Positions 24,675 to 32,960 of a DNA stretch of 39,561 nucleotides are shown here, one piece after another. Below the pieces are notes generated by a model. That model made no database searches. It had not been told where the DNA came from and worked only from the letters and a program-made list of their open reading frames with translations. Numbering within the stretch: the first letter of the stretch is position 1; each line of letters begins with the position of its first letter. The translations under genes were made by a program, and so were the position numbers. This DNA is from Pseudolysinimonas_A sp044239695 (lineage in GTDB: Bacteria > Actinomycetota > Actinomycetes > Actinomycetales > Microbacteriaceae), in the NCBI RefSeq assembly GCF_044239695.1, contig NZ_JBIIAW010000017.1, forward strand, positions 1 to 39,561, in the 5' to 3' direction.

Positions 24675-25304
24675 TTAGCGGGCCGCGTAGTACTCGACGA
24701 CGAGCTGGACCTCGGCCGTGACCGGAACCTCGGCGCGCTTCGGGCGACGCAGCAGCGTGGCCTGGAGCTTGTCGAGCTGCACCTCGAGGTAGCCCGGGGT
24801 CTTCGGCAGCACGTCGACGTGGCCACCGGCCGCGGCGACCTGGAAGGGCTCGGTGCCCTCCGAGCGCTCCTTGACGTGAATCGTCTGACCCGGCTTGACC
24901 CGGAACGACGGGCGGTCGACGAGCTGGCCGTCGACGAGGATGTGGCGGTGCACGACCATCTGGCGGGCCTGCGCCGTGGTCCGCGCGAACGCGGCGCGCA
25001 GCACGAGCGCGTCGAGACGCATCTCGAGCAGCTCGACCAGGTTCTCACCGGTCAGGCCCTGGGTACGGCGGGCCTCGTTGAAGACGATGCGCAGCTGCTT
25101 CTCGCGGATGCCGTACTGCTCGCGCAGACGCTGCTTCTCGCGCAGACGCACGGCGTAGTCGCTGTCGGTCTTGCGCTTGGTGCGACCGTGCTCACCCGGA
25201 GCGTAGGGACGCTTCTCGAGGTAACGGGCGGCCTTGGGCGTCAGCGGGATGCCGAGCGCACGGGAGAGACGCACCTTGCGGCGGTCCTGGGACTTCGTAA
25301 CCAA
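24675..25304 (-). CDS. rpsD: 30S ribosomal protein S4
   Basis: Primary 16S-rRNA-binding protein that nucleates small-subunit assembly. 209 residues, the standard size. It starts with VTKSQDRRKVRLSRALGIPLTPK and has RPYAPGEHGRTKRK, LREQYGIREKQLR and an S4 RNA-binding domain (LEMRLDALVLRAAFARTTAQ, then HRHILVDG). The start is TTG 25304: AAGGA lies 7 nt upstream, the length is right, and no other start is in frame near by. Stand-alone gene here, transcribed away from the phosphoesterase. Confidence 0.97.
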   Translation of the reverse strand: MVTKSQDRRKVRLSRALGIPLTPKAARYLEKRPYAPGEHGRTKRKTDSDYAVRLREKQRLREQYGIREKQLRIVFNEARRTQGLTGENLVELLEMRLDALVLRAAFARTTAQARQMVVHRHILVDGQLVDRPSFRVKPGQTIHVKERSEGTEPFQVAAAGGHVDVLPKTPGYLEVQLDKLQATLLRRPKRAEVPVTAEVQLVVEYYAAR

Positions 25305-25448
25305 TGTGAATCCTTCGAACACGTGGACGCGGCTGTCGCGACTCACGGACGTACATCGGCACTCCCCCGGAAGACCAGGCGCACGTCGCAACGCCCCGGA
25401 AAGGGTGGAACGGGAGTGGGATGTGTCCGTCATCCAGACGAACCCGCC

Positions 25449-25454
25449 TACTTT
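25449..25454 (+). promoter_or_regulatory. Candidate -10 element of the phosphoesterase gene (leaderless)
   Basis: TACTTT, TANNNT type, ends 7 nt before ATG 25462, and no Shine-Dalgarno is present. The opposite strand of the same site reads TAAAGT (25455-25450), which could serve rpsD divergently. No clear -35 was found for either. Confidence 0.35.
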
Positions 25455-25461
25455 AGCAGAC

Positions 25462-26217
25462 ATGGTCTCCACCGTCGCCGTCCTCTCCGACGTCCACGGG
25501 ATGCTCGGCGCACTCGATCGCGCGCTGGCGGAACCGCTGGTCTCGGGCGCCGAGCGGATCGTGGTGACCGGAGACCACACCTGGGGACCCCAGCCGACGG
25601 AGGTGCTCGATCGGCTGACGTCGCTCGGGGACCGCGTCGTGCTCATCCGCGGCAACGCGGACCGCGAACTGCTCAGGATGTCTCAGGGGCTCGATGTCGG
25701 TCTGAACGACGATCCCGTCGCGGTCTGGGGCGCCGCGCAGCTCACTCCGATCCACCAGCAACTGCTCGAGCGGATGCCGGAGACCGTCACGCTCGAGGTC
25801 GACGGATTCGGCCCCGTCCTGTTCTGTCACGCGACGCCTCGTGACGACGAGGAGGTCGTTCTCGTCGACAGTCGCGCGGACCGATGGTCGGAGGTACTCG
25901 CCGGCGTGCCCGCCGAGGTCGCGACCGTCGTCCTCGGGCACACTCATATGCCTTTCACGCGGCTCGTCGACGGCCGACTGATCGTGAACCCGGGAAGCGT
26001 CGGGCTCCCCTACGGTCGCGCGGGCGCGCACTGGGCGGTGCTCTCCGACGGGGGCGTCACTCTCCGGCGCACGTTGTTCGACGTCGACGAGTTCGTCCGC
26101 GAGACGGCGGCAGCGTCGGCGCTGCCGGGCGTGGAGGGGTGGCTCGAGAGCTTCGTCCGGAGCCCCGCGAGCGATCTCGATGCGATCGCGATCTTCGGGC
26201 CGCGCGACGGGCGCTGA
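25462..26217 (+). CDS. Metallophosphoesterase, YfcE/MJ0936-like
   Basis: Predicted two-metal phosphoesterase; substrate unknown. 251 residues with all calcineurin-fold metal motifs: VLSDVHG near 7-13, GDHTWGP near 37-43, RGNADRE near 62-68, CHATPRDD near 118-125, and GHTHMPF near 155-161 followed by NPGSVGLPYG. The order and spacing match the compact bacterial group that includes YfcE. The C-terminal ~40 residues are less typical. It starts at ATG 25462 and converges on rarA with a 3-nt gap. Confidence 0.85.
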   Translation: MVSTVAVLSDVHGMLGALDRALAEPLVSGAERIVVTGDHTWGPQPTEVLDRLTSLGDRVVLIRGNADRELLRMSQGLDVGLNDDPVAVWGAAQLTPIHQQLLERMPETVTLEVDGFGPVLFCHATPRDDEEVVLVDSRADRWSEVLAGVPAEVATVVLGHTHMPFTRLVDGRLIVNPGSVGLPYGRAGAHWAVLSDGGVTLRRTLFDVDEFVRETAAASALPGVEGWLESFVRSPASDLDAIAIFGPRDGR

Positions 26218-26220
26218 GGG

Positions 26221-27549
26221 CTACTCGCCTCTGAGGATCGCGCGGATCTTCTCCAGGCGCGCGGTGACATCCCGCTCATACCCGAAGCCGGTCGGGTCGT
26301 AGTACGTCGTGCCGACGAGTTCGTCGGGCAGGTACTGCTGCGGCGCGACGCCGAACTCGGCGTCGTGGGCGTACTGGTAGCCCTTCCCATGGCCCAGCCG
26401 CGTCGCGCCCGGGTAGTGCGCGTCGCGCAGATGGATCGGGATGCGCCCGATCCGCCCCGCCCGGACGTCGGCGATGGCGGCATCCAGGGCCTTGTACGAG
26501 GCGTTCGACTTCGGTGCGGTCGCCAGGTAGACGACGGCTTCGGCGAGGAGGATGCGACCCTCCGGCATCCCGATCAGAGCCACCCCTTCGGCGGCGGCGA
26601 CGGCGATCGGCAGCGCCTGCGGGTCCGCCATCCCGATGTCCTCCGCGGCGAGGATCATGACGCGCCGGGCGATGAAGCGCGGGTCCTCCCCCGCTTCGAT
26701 CATCCGGGCCAGGTAGTGGAGCGAGGCGTCGACGTCCGACCCGCGCACCGACTTGATGAACGCCGAGATCACGTCGTAGTGCTCGTCGCCCTGACGGTCG
26801 TAGCGCAGCAGCGCGCGGTCGACGGTGGCCGACACGAGATCGGCCGAGATCGAGGGGATGTCTCCCTCCTCGGCATCGGCGAGGGCCGAGGTCGCCACCG
26901 CCTCGAGTGCCGTGAGCGCACGGCGGGCGTCGCCGGAGGCGAGCTGGACGATCGCGGCGCGGGCGGCATCCTCGAGCCGGACCGTTCCGGCGAGCCCGCG
27001 GGGATCGGTCACCGCTCGATCGACCAGCAGCGCGAGATCGTCGTCGCCGAGCGGCTGCAGGGTGAGCAGGAGCGACCGCGACAGCAGAGGCGCGATCACT
27101 GAGAACGACGGATTCTCGGTCGTCGCCGCGACGAGGATGACCCAGCCGTTCTCGACGCCCGGGAGCAGACCGTCTTGCTGGGCCTTGGAGAAGCGATGGA
27201 TCTCGTCGAGGAAGAGCACCGTCGAGACGCCGTAGAGGTCGCGGTCGGAGCGCGCCTTCTCCATCACCTCGCGCACGTCCTTCACGCCGGCGTTCACGGC
27301 GGAGAGCTCGGTGAACCTCCGGCCCGACGAGTGGGCGATCGCCTGGGCGAGCGTCGTCTTGCCGGTGCCCGGGGGGCCCCAGAGGATCAGCGACACGGCC
27401 CCCGACTCCCCCGTGGTGTCGTTGGCGAGGTTGACCAGCGGCGAGCCCGGCTTCAGGAGGTGCGACTGCCCGGTGACCTCGTCGAGTGAGCGGGGGCGCA
27501 TCCGGACGGCGAGCGGGGAGGCGCCCGCGCGGAGTCCGGGCTGAGTCAC
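26221..27549 (-). CDS. rarA: Replication-associated recombination protein A (AAA+ ATPase)
   Basis: Clamp-loader-like AAA+ ATPase of the RarA/MgsA/WRNIP1 family that acts at stalled forks with SSB. 442 residues. PLAVRMRPRSLDEVTGQ opens the family, Walker A is GPPGTGKT at 58-65, Walker B is LFLDEIH (112-118), sensor 1 lies in AATTENPSF, and the C-terminal tetramerisation region has YHVISAF-like HYDVISAFIKSVRGSDVDA and RRVMILAAEDIG. It starts at GTG 27549, with TACGAT 6 nt upstream and no Shine-Dalgarno, so the mRNA may be leaderless. A longer frame to 27591 would start upstream of that element. Confidence 0.93.
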   Translation of the reverse strand: MTQPGLRAGASPLAVRMRPRSLDEVTGQSHLLKPGSPLVNLANDTTGESGAVSLILWGPPGTGKTTLAQAIAHSSGRRFTELSAVNAGVKDVREVMEKARSDRDLYGVSTVLFLDEIHRFSKAQQDGLLPGVENGWVILVAATTENPSFSVIAPLLSRSLLLTLQPLGDDDLALLVDRAVTDPRGLAGTVRLEDAARAAIVQLASGDARRALTALEAVATSALADAEEGDIPSISADLVSATVDRALLRYDRQGDEHYDVISAFIKSVRGSDVDASLHYLARMIEAGEDPRFIARRVMILAAEDIGMADPQALPIAVAAAEGVALIGMPEGRILLAEAVVYLATAPKSNASYKALDAAIADVRAGRIGRIPIHLRDAHYPGATRLGHGKGYQYAHDAEFGVAPQQYLPDELVGTTYYDPTGFGYERDVTARLEKIRAILRGE

Positions 27550-27555
27550 CCCGTC

Positions 27556-27561
27556 ATCGTA
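27556..27561 (-). promoter_or_regulatory. Candidate rarA -10 element (leaderless)
   Basis: TACGAT on the minus strand, 6 nt before the GTG start. No clear -35. It lies back to back with the candidate cyclophilin promoter at 27594. Confidence 0.35.
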
Positions 27562-27593
27562 GTTCGCACATCTGTCACCCTTGGGGCCCACGC

Positions 27594-27599
27594 TAGAGT
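27594..27599 (+). promoter_or_regulatory. Candidate -10 element of the cyclophilin gene
   Basis: TAGAGT, which would start transcription near 27606 and leave a leader of about 40 nt with AGGA before GTG 27647. The -35 region is unconvincing. Confidence 0.35.
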
Positions 27600-27646
27600 T
27601 CTCTGCGGCACACCGGAAGGCCAGTACTCGGAAGGCTCAGGACAGC

Positions 27647-28426
27647 GTGGCATCAGTCAACAAGCAGCAGCGGGAGGCCGCGGCGCGGCTCAAGCGGTAT
27701 GAGGCACGCCAGCAGCTGAACGCCACGCAGACGAAGCGTCGCGTGCGCGACAACGTGATCGCGGTCGTCAGCGTCGTCGTCGTCGCAGGTCTCGCCGGGT
27801 TCGCGCAGTTCGCCGCGATCAACTGGGGACCGCTCGCCCCCACGCCGACGCCCACCGCGACCGAGGCTCCCGCCGCCGGCGAGAACGTCGGCGCCCCCGA
27901 CCCCGACCTCTCCGAGGACCGCGTCTGGACCGGCGAGATCGGCTTCAACGACAGCACCGTGGTCGGCATCCAGCTCGACGGCACCCTCGCCCCCCAGGCC
28001 GTCGCCGGGTTCGTGCAGGACTTCCAGACCGGCTACTACCCCGGCACGACCTGCCACCGGCTCGCGGGCGACCTCTCGTTCCTGCAGTGCGGGTCGATCG
28101 ACGGTGTCGGCGGATCCGACCCGGCGTTCTCGTACGGTCCGGTCGAGAACGCGCCGGCCGACAACATCTACCCCGCCGGCTCGATCGCGATGGCCCGGCA
28201 GAGCGACAACGGCTACAGCCAGGGCCACCAGTTCTTCATCGTGCTGACCGACACCCAGCTCGGCGCCGACACCGCGGGCGGGTACACGATCGTCGGCAGC
28301 GTGACGTCCGGACTCGACACTCTCGCGGCGCTCGTCGCCGGCGGAGTCGACCCGGCCGCGGTGGGCTCGGACGGCAGCGGATCTCCGCTCACGCCCGTCG
28401 GCATCACCTCCTTCACGATCCAGTAA
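27647..28426 (+). CDS. Membrane-anchored cyclophilin-type peptidyl-prolyl isomerase
   Basis: Proline isomerase facing the cell exterior. 259 residues. A basic N-terminal cytoplasmic part (to about 35) precedes one membrane segment (about 36-60) and a Pro/Thr linker (PLAPTPTPTATEAPAA). The cyclophilin domain follows from about 93: CHRL at 136-139 carries the catalytic Arg, and GHQFFIVLTDTQL is the QFFI core. Cys136 and Cys148 may form a disulfide. The usual FMIQGGD appears as FLQCGS, an altered loop. The layout matches Rv2582 (PpiB) of mycobacteria, which also lies beside relA. It starts at GTG 27647 with AGGA about 5 nt upstream. Confidence 0.88.
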   Translation: MASVNKQQREAAARLKRYEARQQLNATQTKRRVRDNVIAVVSVVVVAGLAGFAQFAAINWGPLAPTPTPTATEAPAAGENVGAPDPDLSEDRVWTGEIGFNDSTVVGIQLDGTLAPQAVAGFVQDFQTGYYPGTTCHRLAGDLSFLQCGSIDGVGGSDPAFSYGPVENAPADNIYPAGSIAMARQSDNGYSQGHQFFIVLTDTQLGADTAGGYTIVGSVTSGLDTLAALVAGGVDPAAVGSDGSGSPLTPVGITSFTIQ

Positions 28427-28475
28427 CGCCCCGCCGCCCGGCCCGCTCACCGTCGGAGGCTTCCCGGGCGTGCAA

Positions 28476-28523
28476 TAGGCTGTTCCGGGTCCGGGCGAGG
28501 CCCCCGGACGACTGGGATCCCAG
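28476..28523 (+). promoter_or_regulatory. Candidate promoter and structured leader of the DUF349 gene
   Basis: TAGGCT (28476-28481) could be a -10. Just after the expected start, GTCCGGG (28489-28495) pairs with CCCGGAC (28503-28509), followed by a perfect 12-nt palindrome CTGGGATCCCAG (28512-28523). These could be leader structures or a terminator for the cyclophilin gene. The remaining intergenic sequence shows no ORF. Confidence 0.35.
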
Positions 28524-28552
28524 CGCGTCTGGGGATACTGCGAGGAAGCACA

Positions 28553-29779
28553 GTGGCGAACGAACAGACACCGTGGGGTCGCGTCGGCGACGACGGCACG
28601 GTGTACGTCCGGGACGGCGACGGCGAACGCGCCGTCGGGTCCTACCCCGATGCGACGCCGGAGGAGGCGCTCGCCTACTTCGAGCGCAAGTTCGTCGAGC
28701 TGCAGGGCCAGGTGTCGCTGGTCGAGCAGCGCGTGCGCGGCGGGGCCCCGGCGGCCGACGTCGCGAAGACGATCGCCTCGCTCAGCGAGGCCGTCGCGAC
28801 CGCGAACGCCGTCGGCGACCTGGCGTCGCTGACCGAACGTCTCGGCAAGCTCTCCGGCAGCGTCGGAGAGCTCACCGAGAAGCAGTCCGCTGAGGCGCGC
28901 GCCGCGGTGGATGCGGCCATCGCCGACCGCGAGGCACTGGTCGCCGAGGTCGAGGCACTCGCCGCCCAGGATCCCGCGAAAGCGCAGTGGAAGCAGGTCT
29001 CGGCGAAGCTCGACGAGCTCTTCACCCGCTGGCAGACCGCGCAGAAGGACGGACCGCGCCTGCCGAAGTCGGTCGGCGACGATCTCTGGAAGCGATTCCG
29101 TGCCGCCCGCACCACGCTCGAGACCCACCGCAAGGCGTTCTTCGCCGAGCTGGACAGCACGCACAAGGAAGCCCGCACCCGCAAGCAGGAGCTGGCCGAA
29201 CGTGCCGAAGCCCTCGTCGGCAAGGGCACCGCCGCCATCCCGGACTACCGTCGCCTGCTCGACGAGTGGAAGCTCGCGGGGCGTGCCGGCAAGAAGGTCG
29301 ACGACGCCCTCTGGGCCCGCTTCAAGGCCGCGGGCGACGCCCTCTACGCCGCGAAGGCGGAGGTCGACGCGCAGGAGAACGAGGCGTTCGCCGGCAACCT
29401 CGAGCAGAAACTCGAGCTGCTGGTCGAGGCCGAGAAGCTGCTCACGGCGACCGACCGCGACGCCGCGAAGCAGACGCTGCTCGGCATCCAGCGCAAGTGG
29501 GACGCGATCGGCAAGGTCCCCCGCGACTCGCTCCGCAGCGTCGAGGACCGCATGCGCAAGGTCGAAGCCGCCGTCAAGAAGCTCGAGGACGACCACTGGA
29601 ACAAGACCGACCCGGAGAAGGTCGCTCGGTCCACGGGTCTCGCCGCACAGCTGTCGGGGGCGATCGAGAAGCTCGAACGGGAACTCGCGGCCGCGAAGGC
29701 CGCCGGCGACGCGCGCAAGATCAAGGATGCCGAGGAGGCTCTCGCCGCCCGACGCGTCTGGCTCGACGCGCTCGGCTGA
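28553..29779 (+). CDS. DUF349 repeat protein
   Basis: Function unknown. 408 residues, nearly all helical and highly charged. At least three DUF349-like repeats can be read: WQTAQKDGPRLPKSVGDDLW (then KRFRAARTTLE), DEWKLAGRAGKKVDDALWAR, and QRKWDAIGKVPRDSLRSVED. Coiled-coil stretches precede (residues 35-120) and follow (375-400). A short N-terminal beta segment (GRVGDDGTVYVRDGDGERAVG) is typical of the actinobacterial form. It starts at GTG 28553, with GAGGA 8 nt upstream. It lies between the cyclophilin and relA, a conserved spot in this group. Confidence 0.88.
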   Translation: MANEQTPWGRVGDDGTVYVRDGDGERAVGSYPDATPEEALAYFERKFVELQGQVSLVEQRVRGGAPAADVAKTIASLSEAVATANAVGDLASLTERLGKLSGSVGELTEKQSAEARAAVDAAIADREALVAEVEALAAQDPAKAQWKQVSAKLDELFTRWQTAQKDGPRLPKSVGDDLWKRFRAARTTLETHRKAFFAELDSTHKEARTRKQELAERAEALVGKGTAAIPDYRRLLDEWKLAGRAGKKVDDALWARFKAAGDALYAAKAEVDAQENEAFAGNLEQKLELLVEAEKLLTATDRDAAKQTLLGIQRKWDAIGKVPRDSLRSVEDRMRKVEAAVKKLEDDHWNKTDPEKVARSTGLAAQLSGAIEKLERELAAAKAAGDARKIKDAEEALAARRVWLDALG

Positions 29780-29866
29780 GAACCCGGGAGTTCTCCACAG
29801 CCTTCGCCGTCCACCGGATGGCATCCCCCGCCCTCCGCTGACCCTGCCGGCCGGGATGCTGTCGGC

Positions 29867-30433
29867 ATGCGCCTCTCCCCTGTGCTCGGCGACGCCGACC
29901 TCTCGCCCGTCGAGCTCCAAGCCGCGCGGCTCGACGGCGAGGTCTACGAACTCGCCGGTGCCTTCTGTCTGATCGGCGAGATCGAAGCACCCGCGCATCG
30001 GGCACGCGCGGTCCTGGGAGGCCGCTCCCCGCGACTCATCGCCGAGCTCGGCACCGCCGCCTGGATCTGGGGCGCCGCCGCCGAGCCGCTCCGCCTCGAG
30101 TTCGCCGTGACACCCGATGCGCGAGCCCGCCTGGTGCCGGCCGAGCAGATCACCGTCCGCGAGATCGTCTACGAGCGCGACGACGTCTGCGTGCTCGACG
30201 GCTTCTCGGTGACGACGCCGCTGCGCACCATCCTCGACCTCGCCCGATTCACCGAACCGTTCGACGCGGCCGCCGCAACCGGGCTCGCCGAGATCGGGGG
30301 GCTCGACGCCGACGACTGCCGCGAGGCGCTCGCGAGCCGACGCGGCATCCCGGCGAAGAGACGCGCGGAGCGGCGGCTGCGGGCGCTGTTCGAGCGGCCA
30401 GGAGGCCGGGCGGTGCGGTCCTCAGGCGGTTGA
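29867..30433 (+). CDS. AbiEi-like protein (type IV antitoxin family), no toxin partner
   Basis: 188 residues, cytoplasmic. The mid part AAWIWGAAAEPLRLEFAVTPDAR and the motif VTTPLRTILDLARF (about 117-130) are characteristic of the actinobacterial branch of the AbiEi antitoxin family. I see no AbiEii nucleotidyltransferase next to it, so an antitoxin role is doubtful; many actinobacteria carry such solitary copies. It starts at ATG 29867; the Shine-Dalgarno is weak. Its end overlaps the relA end by 12 nt in convergent orientation. The last ~20 residues are Arg-rich and probably unstructured. Confidence 0.65.
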   Translation: MRLSPVLGDADLSPVELQAARLDGEVYELAGAFCLIGEIEAPAHRARAVLGGRSPRLIAELGTAAWIWGAAAEPLRLEFAVTPDARARLVPAEQITVREIVYERDDVCVLDGFSVTTPLRTILDLARFTEPFDAAAATGLAEIGGLDADDCREALASRRGIPAKRRAERRLRALFERPGGRAVRSSGG

Positions 30434-32677
30434 CACGCGGTAGACGTCGTAGACGGCGTCGATGCGCCGTACGGCGTTCAGCAGGCGGTCCAGGTGCACG
30501 GTGTCGCCCATCTCGAAGACGTACCGGCTGATCGCGAGGCGATCGCTCGAGGTCGAGACGTTGGCCGAGAGGATGTTGACGTGGTTCTCGGCCAGCACCC
30601 GGGTGATGTCGGAGAGCAGTCCGGCCCGGTCGAGAGCCTCGACCTGGATCTGCACGAGGAACACGCTCAGCGAGGTCGGCGCCCACTCGACGTCGATCAT
30701 CCGATCGGGGTCGTCGCGCAGCGCGACGACGTTGGAGCAGTCGTCGCGGTGCACCGAGACGCCCGACCCCCGCGTGACGAAGCCGACGATCGGGTCGCCC
30801 GGCACCGGCGTGCAGCAGCGCGCGAGCTTCACCAGGATGTCGGGAGCCCCGCGTACGAGCACGCCCGAGTCGCTCGGCCGCAGTTGGCGGGCCCGGCCCT
30901 TGGAAACGAAGGCGACCTCGGCCTCGTCGACCTCGGCCTCGGACTGCAGCGAGGCGACCACCTTCTCGAGCACCGACTGAGTCGAGATGTGCCCCTCGCC
31001 GACGGCCGCGTAGAGGGCTTCGACGCCTTCGTACCGCATCGCCGCGGCGACCTCCGCGAAGACATCCGAACTCATCAGCTTCTGCAGCGGCAGGTTCTGC
31101 TTGCGCATCGCCCGAGCGATCGAGTCCTTGCCCTGGTCGATCGCCTCTTCGCGGCGCTCCTTCGTGAACCAGCCGCGGATCTTGTTGCGGGCGCGCGGGC
31201 TCTTGACGAAGTTCAGCCAGTCCTGGCTCGGGCCGGCGTCGGGGTTCTTCGAGGTGAAGACCTCGACGACGTCGCCGCTTCCGAGTTCGCTCTCGAGCGG
31301 CACGAGCCGGCCGTTGACCTTCGAGCCCATCGTGCGATGCCCGACCTCGGTGTGCACCGCGTAGGCGAAGTCGACCGGGGTGGCGCCGGCCGGGAGGCCG
31401 ATGACCTTCCCCTGCGGGGTGAAGACGTAGACCTCCTTCGCGCCGATCTCGAACCGGAGGTTGTCGAGGAACTCGCTCGCATCCTCGGTCTCCGACTGCC
31501 AGTCGCTGATGTGCGCGAGCCAGGCCATCTCGGTGTCGGTCGTGCGACCGGCATCCTCACCGCGTCCAGACGCGATGCGCTCCTTGTACTTCCAGTGCGC
31601 GGCGACACCGAACTCGGCGCGCTGGTGCATCTCGTGCGTGCGGATCTGGATCTCGATCGGGCGTCCCTTCGGCCCGATCACCGTCGTGTGCAGCGACTGG
31701 TAGAGGTTGAACTTCGGCGTCGCGATGTAGTCCTTGAAGCGGCCCGGGATGGGGTTCCACCGGGCGTGGATGGCGCCGAGCACCGCGTAGCAGTCGCGGA
31801 TGTTGTTGACGAGCACGCGGATGCCGACGAGGTCGTAGATCTCGGTGAACTCGCGACCGCGCAGCACCATCTTCTGGTAGATCGAGTAGTACTGCTTCGG
31901 CCGACCGACGACCTGACCCTTGATCTTTCCCGACTTGAGGTCGTCGTTGACCGAGTCGATGACCTGCTGCACGAACTCCTCGCGCTGCGGCGTGCGGTCG
32001 CGTACGAGGCTCTCGATCTCGACGTAGAGCTTCGGGTGGAGCACGGCGAACGACAGGTCTTCCAGTTCCCACTTGATGGTCTGGATGCCGAGTCGGTGCG
32101 CGAGCGGCGCGTAGATCTCGATCGTCTCCTGCGCCTTGCGCTTCGCCGACTCCTCCGGCACGAAGCCCCAGGTGCGCGCGTTGTGCAGCCGGTCGGCGAG
32201 CTTGATGACGAGAACGCGGATGTCTTTCGACATCGCGACGACCATCTTGCGCACGGTCTCGGCCTGCGCGCTGTCGCCGTACTTGAGCTTGTCGAGCTTG
32301 GTGACGCCGTCGACGAGCATCGCGATCTCGTCGCCGAAGTCAGCCCGCACCATGTCGAGGGTGTAGTCGGTGTCTTCGACCGTGTCGTGCAGCAGGGCCG
32401 CGGCGAGGGTCTTCGACCCGATCCCGAGGTCGGCGAGGATCTGCGCGACCGCGACCGGGTGCGTGATGTACGGCTCGCCGCTCTTGCGCTTCTGCCCCGA
32501 GTGCGCCTTCTCGGCCGCCGCGTAGGCCCGCTCGATCAGCGCGATGTCGGCCTTCGGATGATGCGTGCGCACCGTCTTCAGCAGCCGGTCGACGGCCCCG
32601 GTGGGCTGTGCGCGCGAGAAGATGCGCGGCAGCAGGGTCCTCAGGGATGCCGTCCCCGGCGCCTGAGTCTCCGTCAT
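30422..32677 (-). CDS. relA: Bifunctional (p)ppGpp synthetase/hydrolase (Rsh)
   Basis: Makes and degrades the stringent-response alarmone. 751 residues, in the order HD hydrolase (ITHPVAVAQILADL with His73, LLHDTVEDTD with His97/Asp98, about 45-190), synthetase (YSIYQKMVLRGREFTEIYDL, RFKDYIATPKFNLYQSLHTT, EIQIRTHEMHQ), TGS (VYVFTPQGKVIGLPAGATPV), the CC region (ARCCTPVPGDPIVGFV) and a C-terminal ACT domain (QVEALDRAGLLSDITRVLAE). Both active sites look intact. It starts at ATG 32677. No Shine-Dalgarno is present, and TAGACT lies 6 nt upstream, suggesting a leaderless mRNA. In related genomes it follows secF directly; here a low-GC insert separates them. Confidence 0.96.
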   Translation of the reverse strand: MTETQAPGTASLRTLLPRIFSRAQPTGAVDRLLKTVRTHHPKADIALIERAYAAAEKAHSGQKRKSGEPYITHPVAVAQILADLGIGSKTLAAALLHDTVEDTDYTLDMVRADFGDEIAMLVDGVTKLDKLKYGDSAQAETVRKMVVAMSKDIRVLVIKLADRLHNARTWGFVPEESAKRKAQETIEIYAPLAHRLGIQTIKWELEDLSFAVLHPKLYVEIESLVRDRTPQREEFVQQVIDSVNDDLKSGKIKGQVVGRPKQYYSIYQKMVLRGREFTEIYDLVGIRVLVNNIRDCYAVLGAIHARWNPIPGRFKDYIATPKFNLYQSLHTTVIGPKGRPIEIQIRTHEMHQRAEFGVAAHWKYKERIASGRGEDAGRTTDTEMAWLAHISDWQSETEDASEFLDNLRFEIGAKEVYVFTPQGKVIGLPAGATPVDFAYAVHTEVGHRTMGSKVNGRLVPLESELGSGDVVEVFTSKNPDAGPSQDWLNFVKSPRARNKIRGWFTKERREEAIDQGKDSIARAMRKQNLPLQKLMSSDVFAEVAAAMRYEGVEALYAAVGEGHISTQSVLEKVVASLQSEAEVDEAEVAFVSKGRARQLRPSDSGVLVRGAPDILVKLARCCTPVPGDPIVGFVTRGSGVSVHRDDCSNVVALRDDPDRMIDVEWAPTSLSVFLVQIQVEALDRAGLLSDITRVLAENHVNILSANVSTSSDRLAISRYVFEMGDTVHLDRLLNAVRRIDAVYDVYRVSTA

Positions 32678-32960
32678 GAAGAGAGTCTAGTTTCGCGGCG
32701 ACAGAGGCGCTGACAAGTCCGGGAGCTGCGATCTAGGCCGAGACGTCGAGGCTGCTGTTGGACCGAGGTCGAGCCTCCGCTTGTCGCACTTCGCGATCGC
32801 CGCCTCATTCGCCCAAAGCAGTCTCAATTCCCCCCGATCACGAAGGCGCGCCTACGCACCCCGACGCAGATCACAAGCCCGCGAGCGACTCCAGCGACGT
32901 TAAGGGAGACCATGGCACAGCCTGCACAGAGGCGCCCGCGAGCCGCTGACCGCCCCCTTG
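32678..32960. other. Gene-free junction between relA and the accessory insert
   Basis: 283 nt with no credible ORF. It holds the candidate relA -10 (TAGACT, minus strand 32689-32684, 6 nt before the ATG) and a TTGTCA (32716-32711), whose 21-nt spacing is too long for a standard -35. The remainder shows no repeat, RNA gene or remnant I can identify. It is probably the left boundary of the insert. Confidence 0.5.

Noticed and set aside
22212..25844. A 1210-codon open frame on the plus strand opposite alaS and rpsD.
   Set aside because: Shadow of high-GC coding DNA. The opposite frames encode complete AlaS and S4; the plus-strand translation is Arg/Asp/Val-rich low-complexity with no domain.
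27653..29998. A 781-codon minus-strand open frame opposite the cyclophilin and DUF349 genes.
   Set aside because: Runs through two well-supported plus-strand genes and the gap between them; its composition is that of an antisense frame.
30494..32713. A 739-codon plus-strand open frame opposite relA.
   Set aside because: Antisense shadow of relA with skewed composition and no motif.
32711..32716. TTGTCA as the relA -35 box.
   Set aside because: Spacing to TAGACT is 21 nt, too long for a standard promoter.
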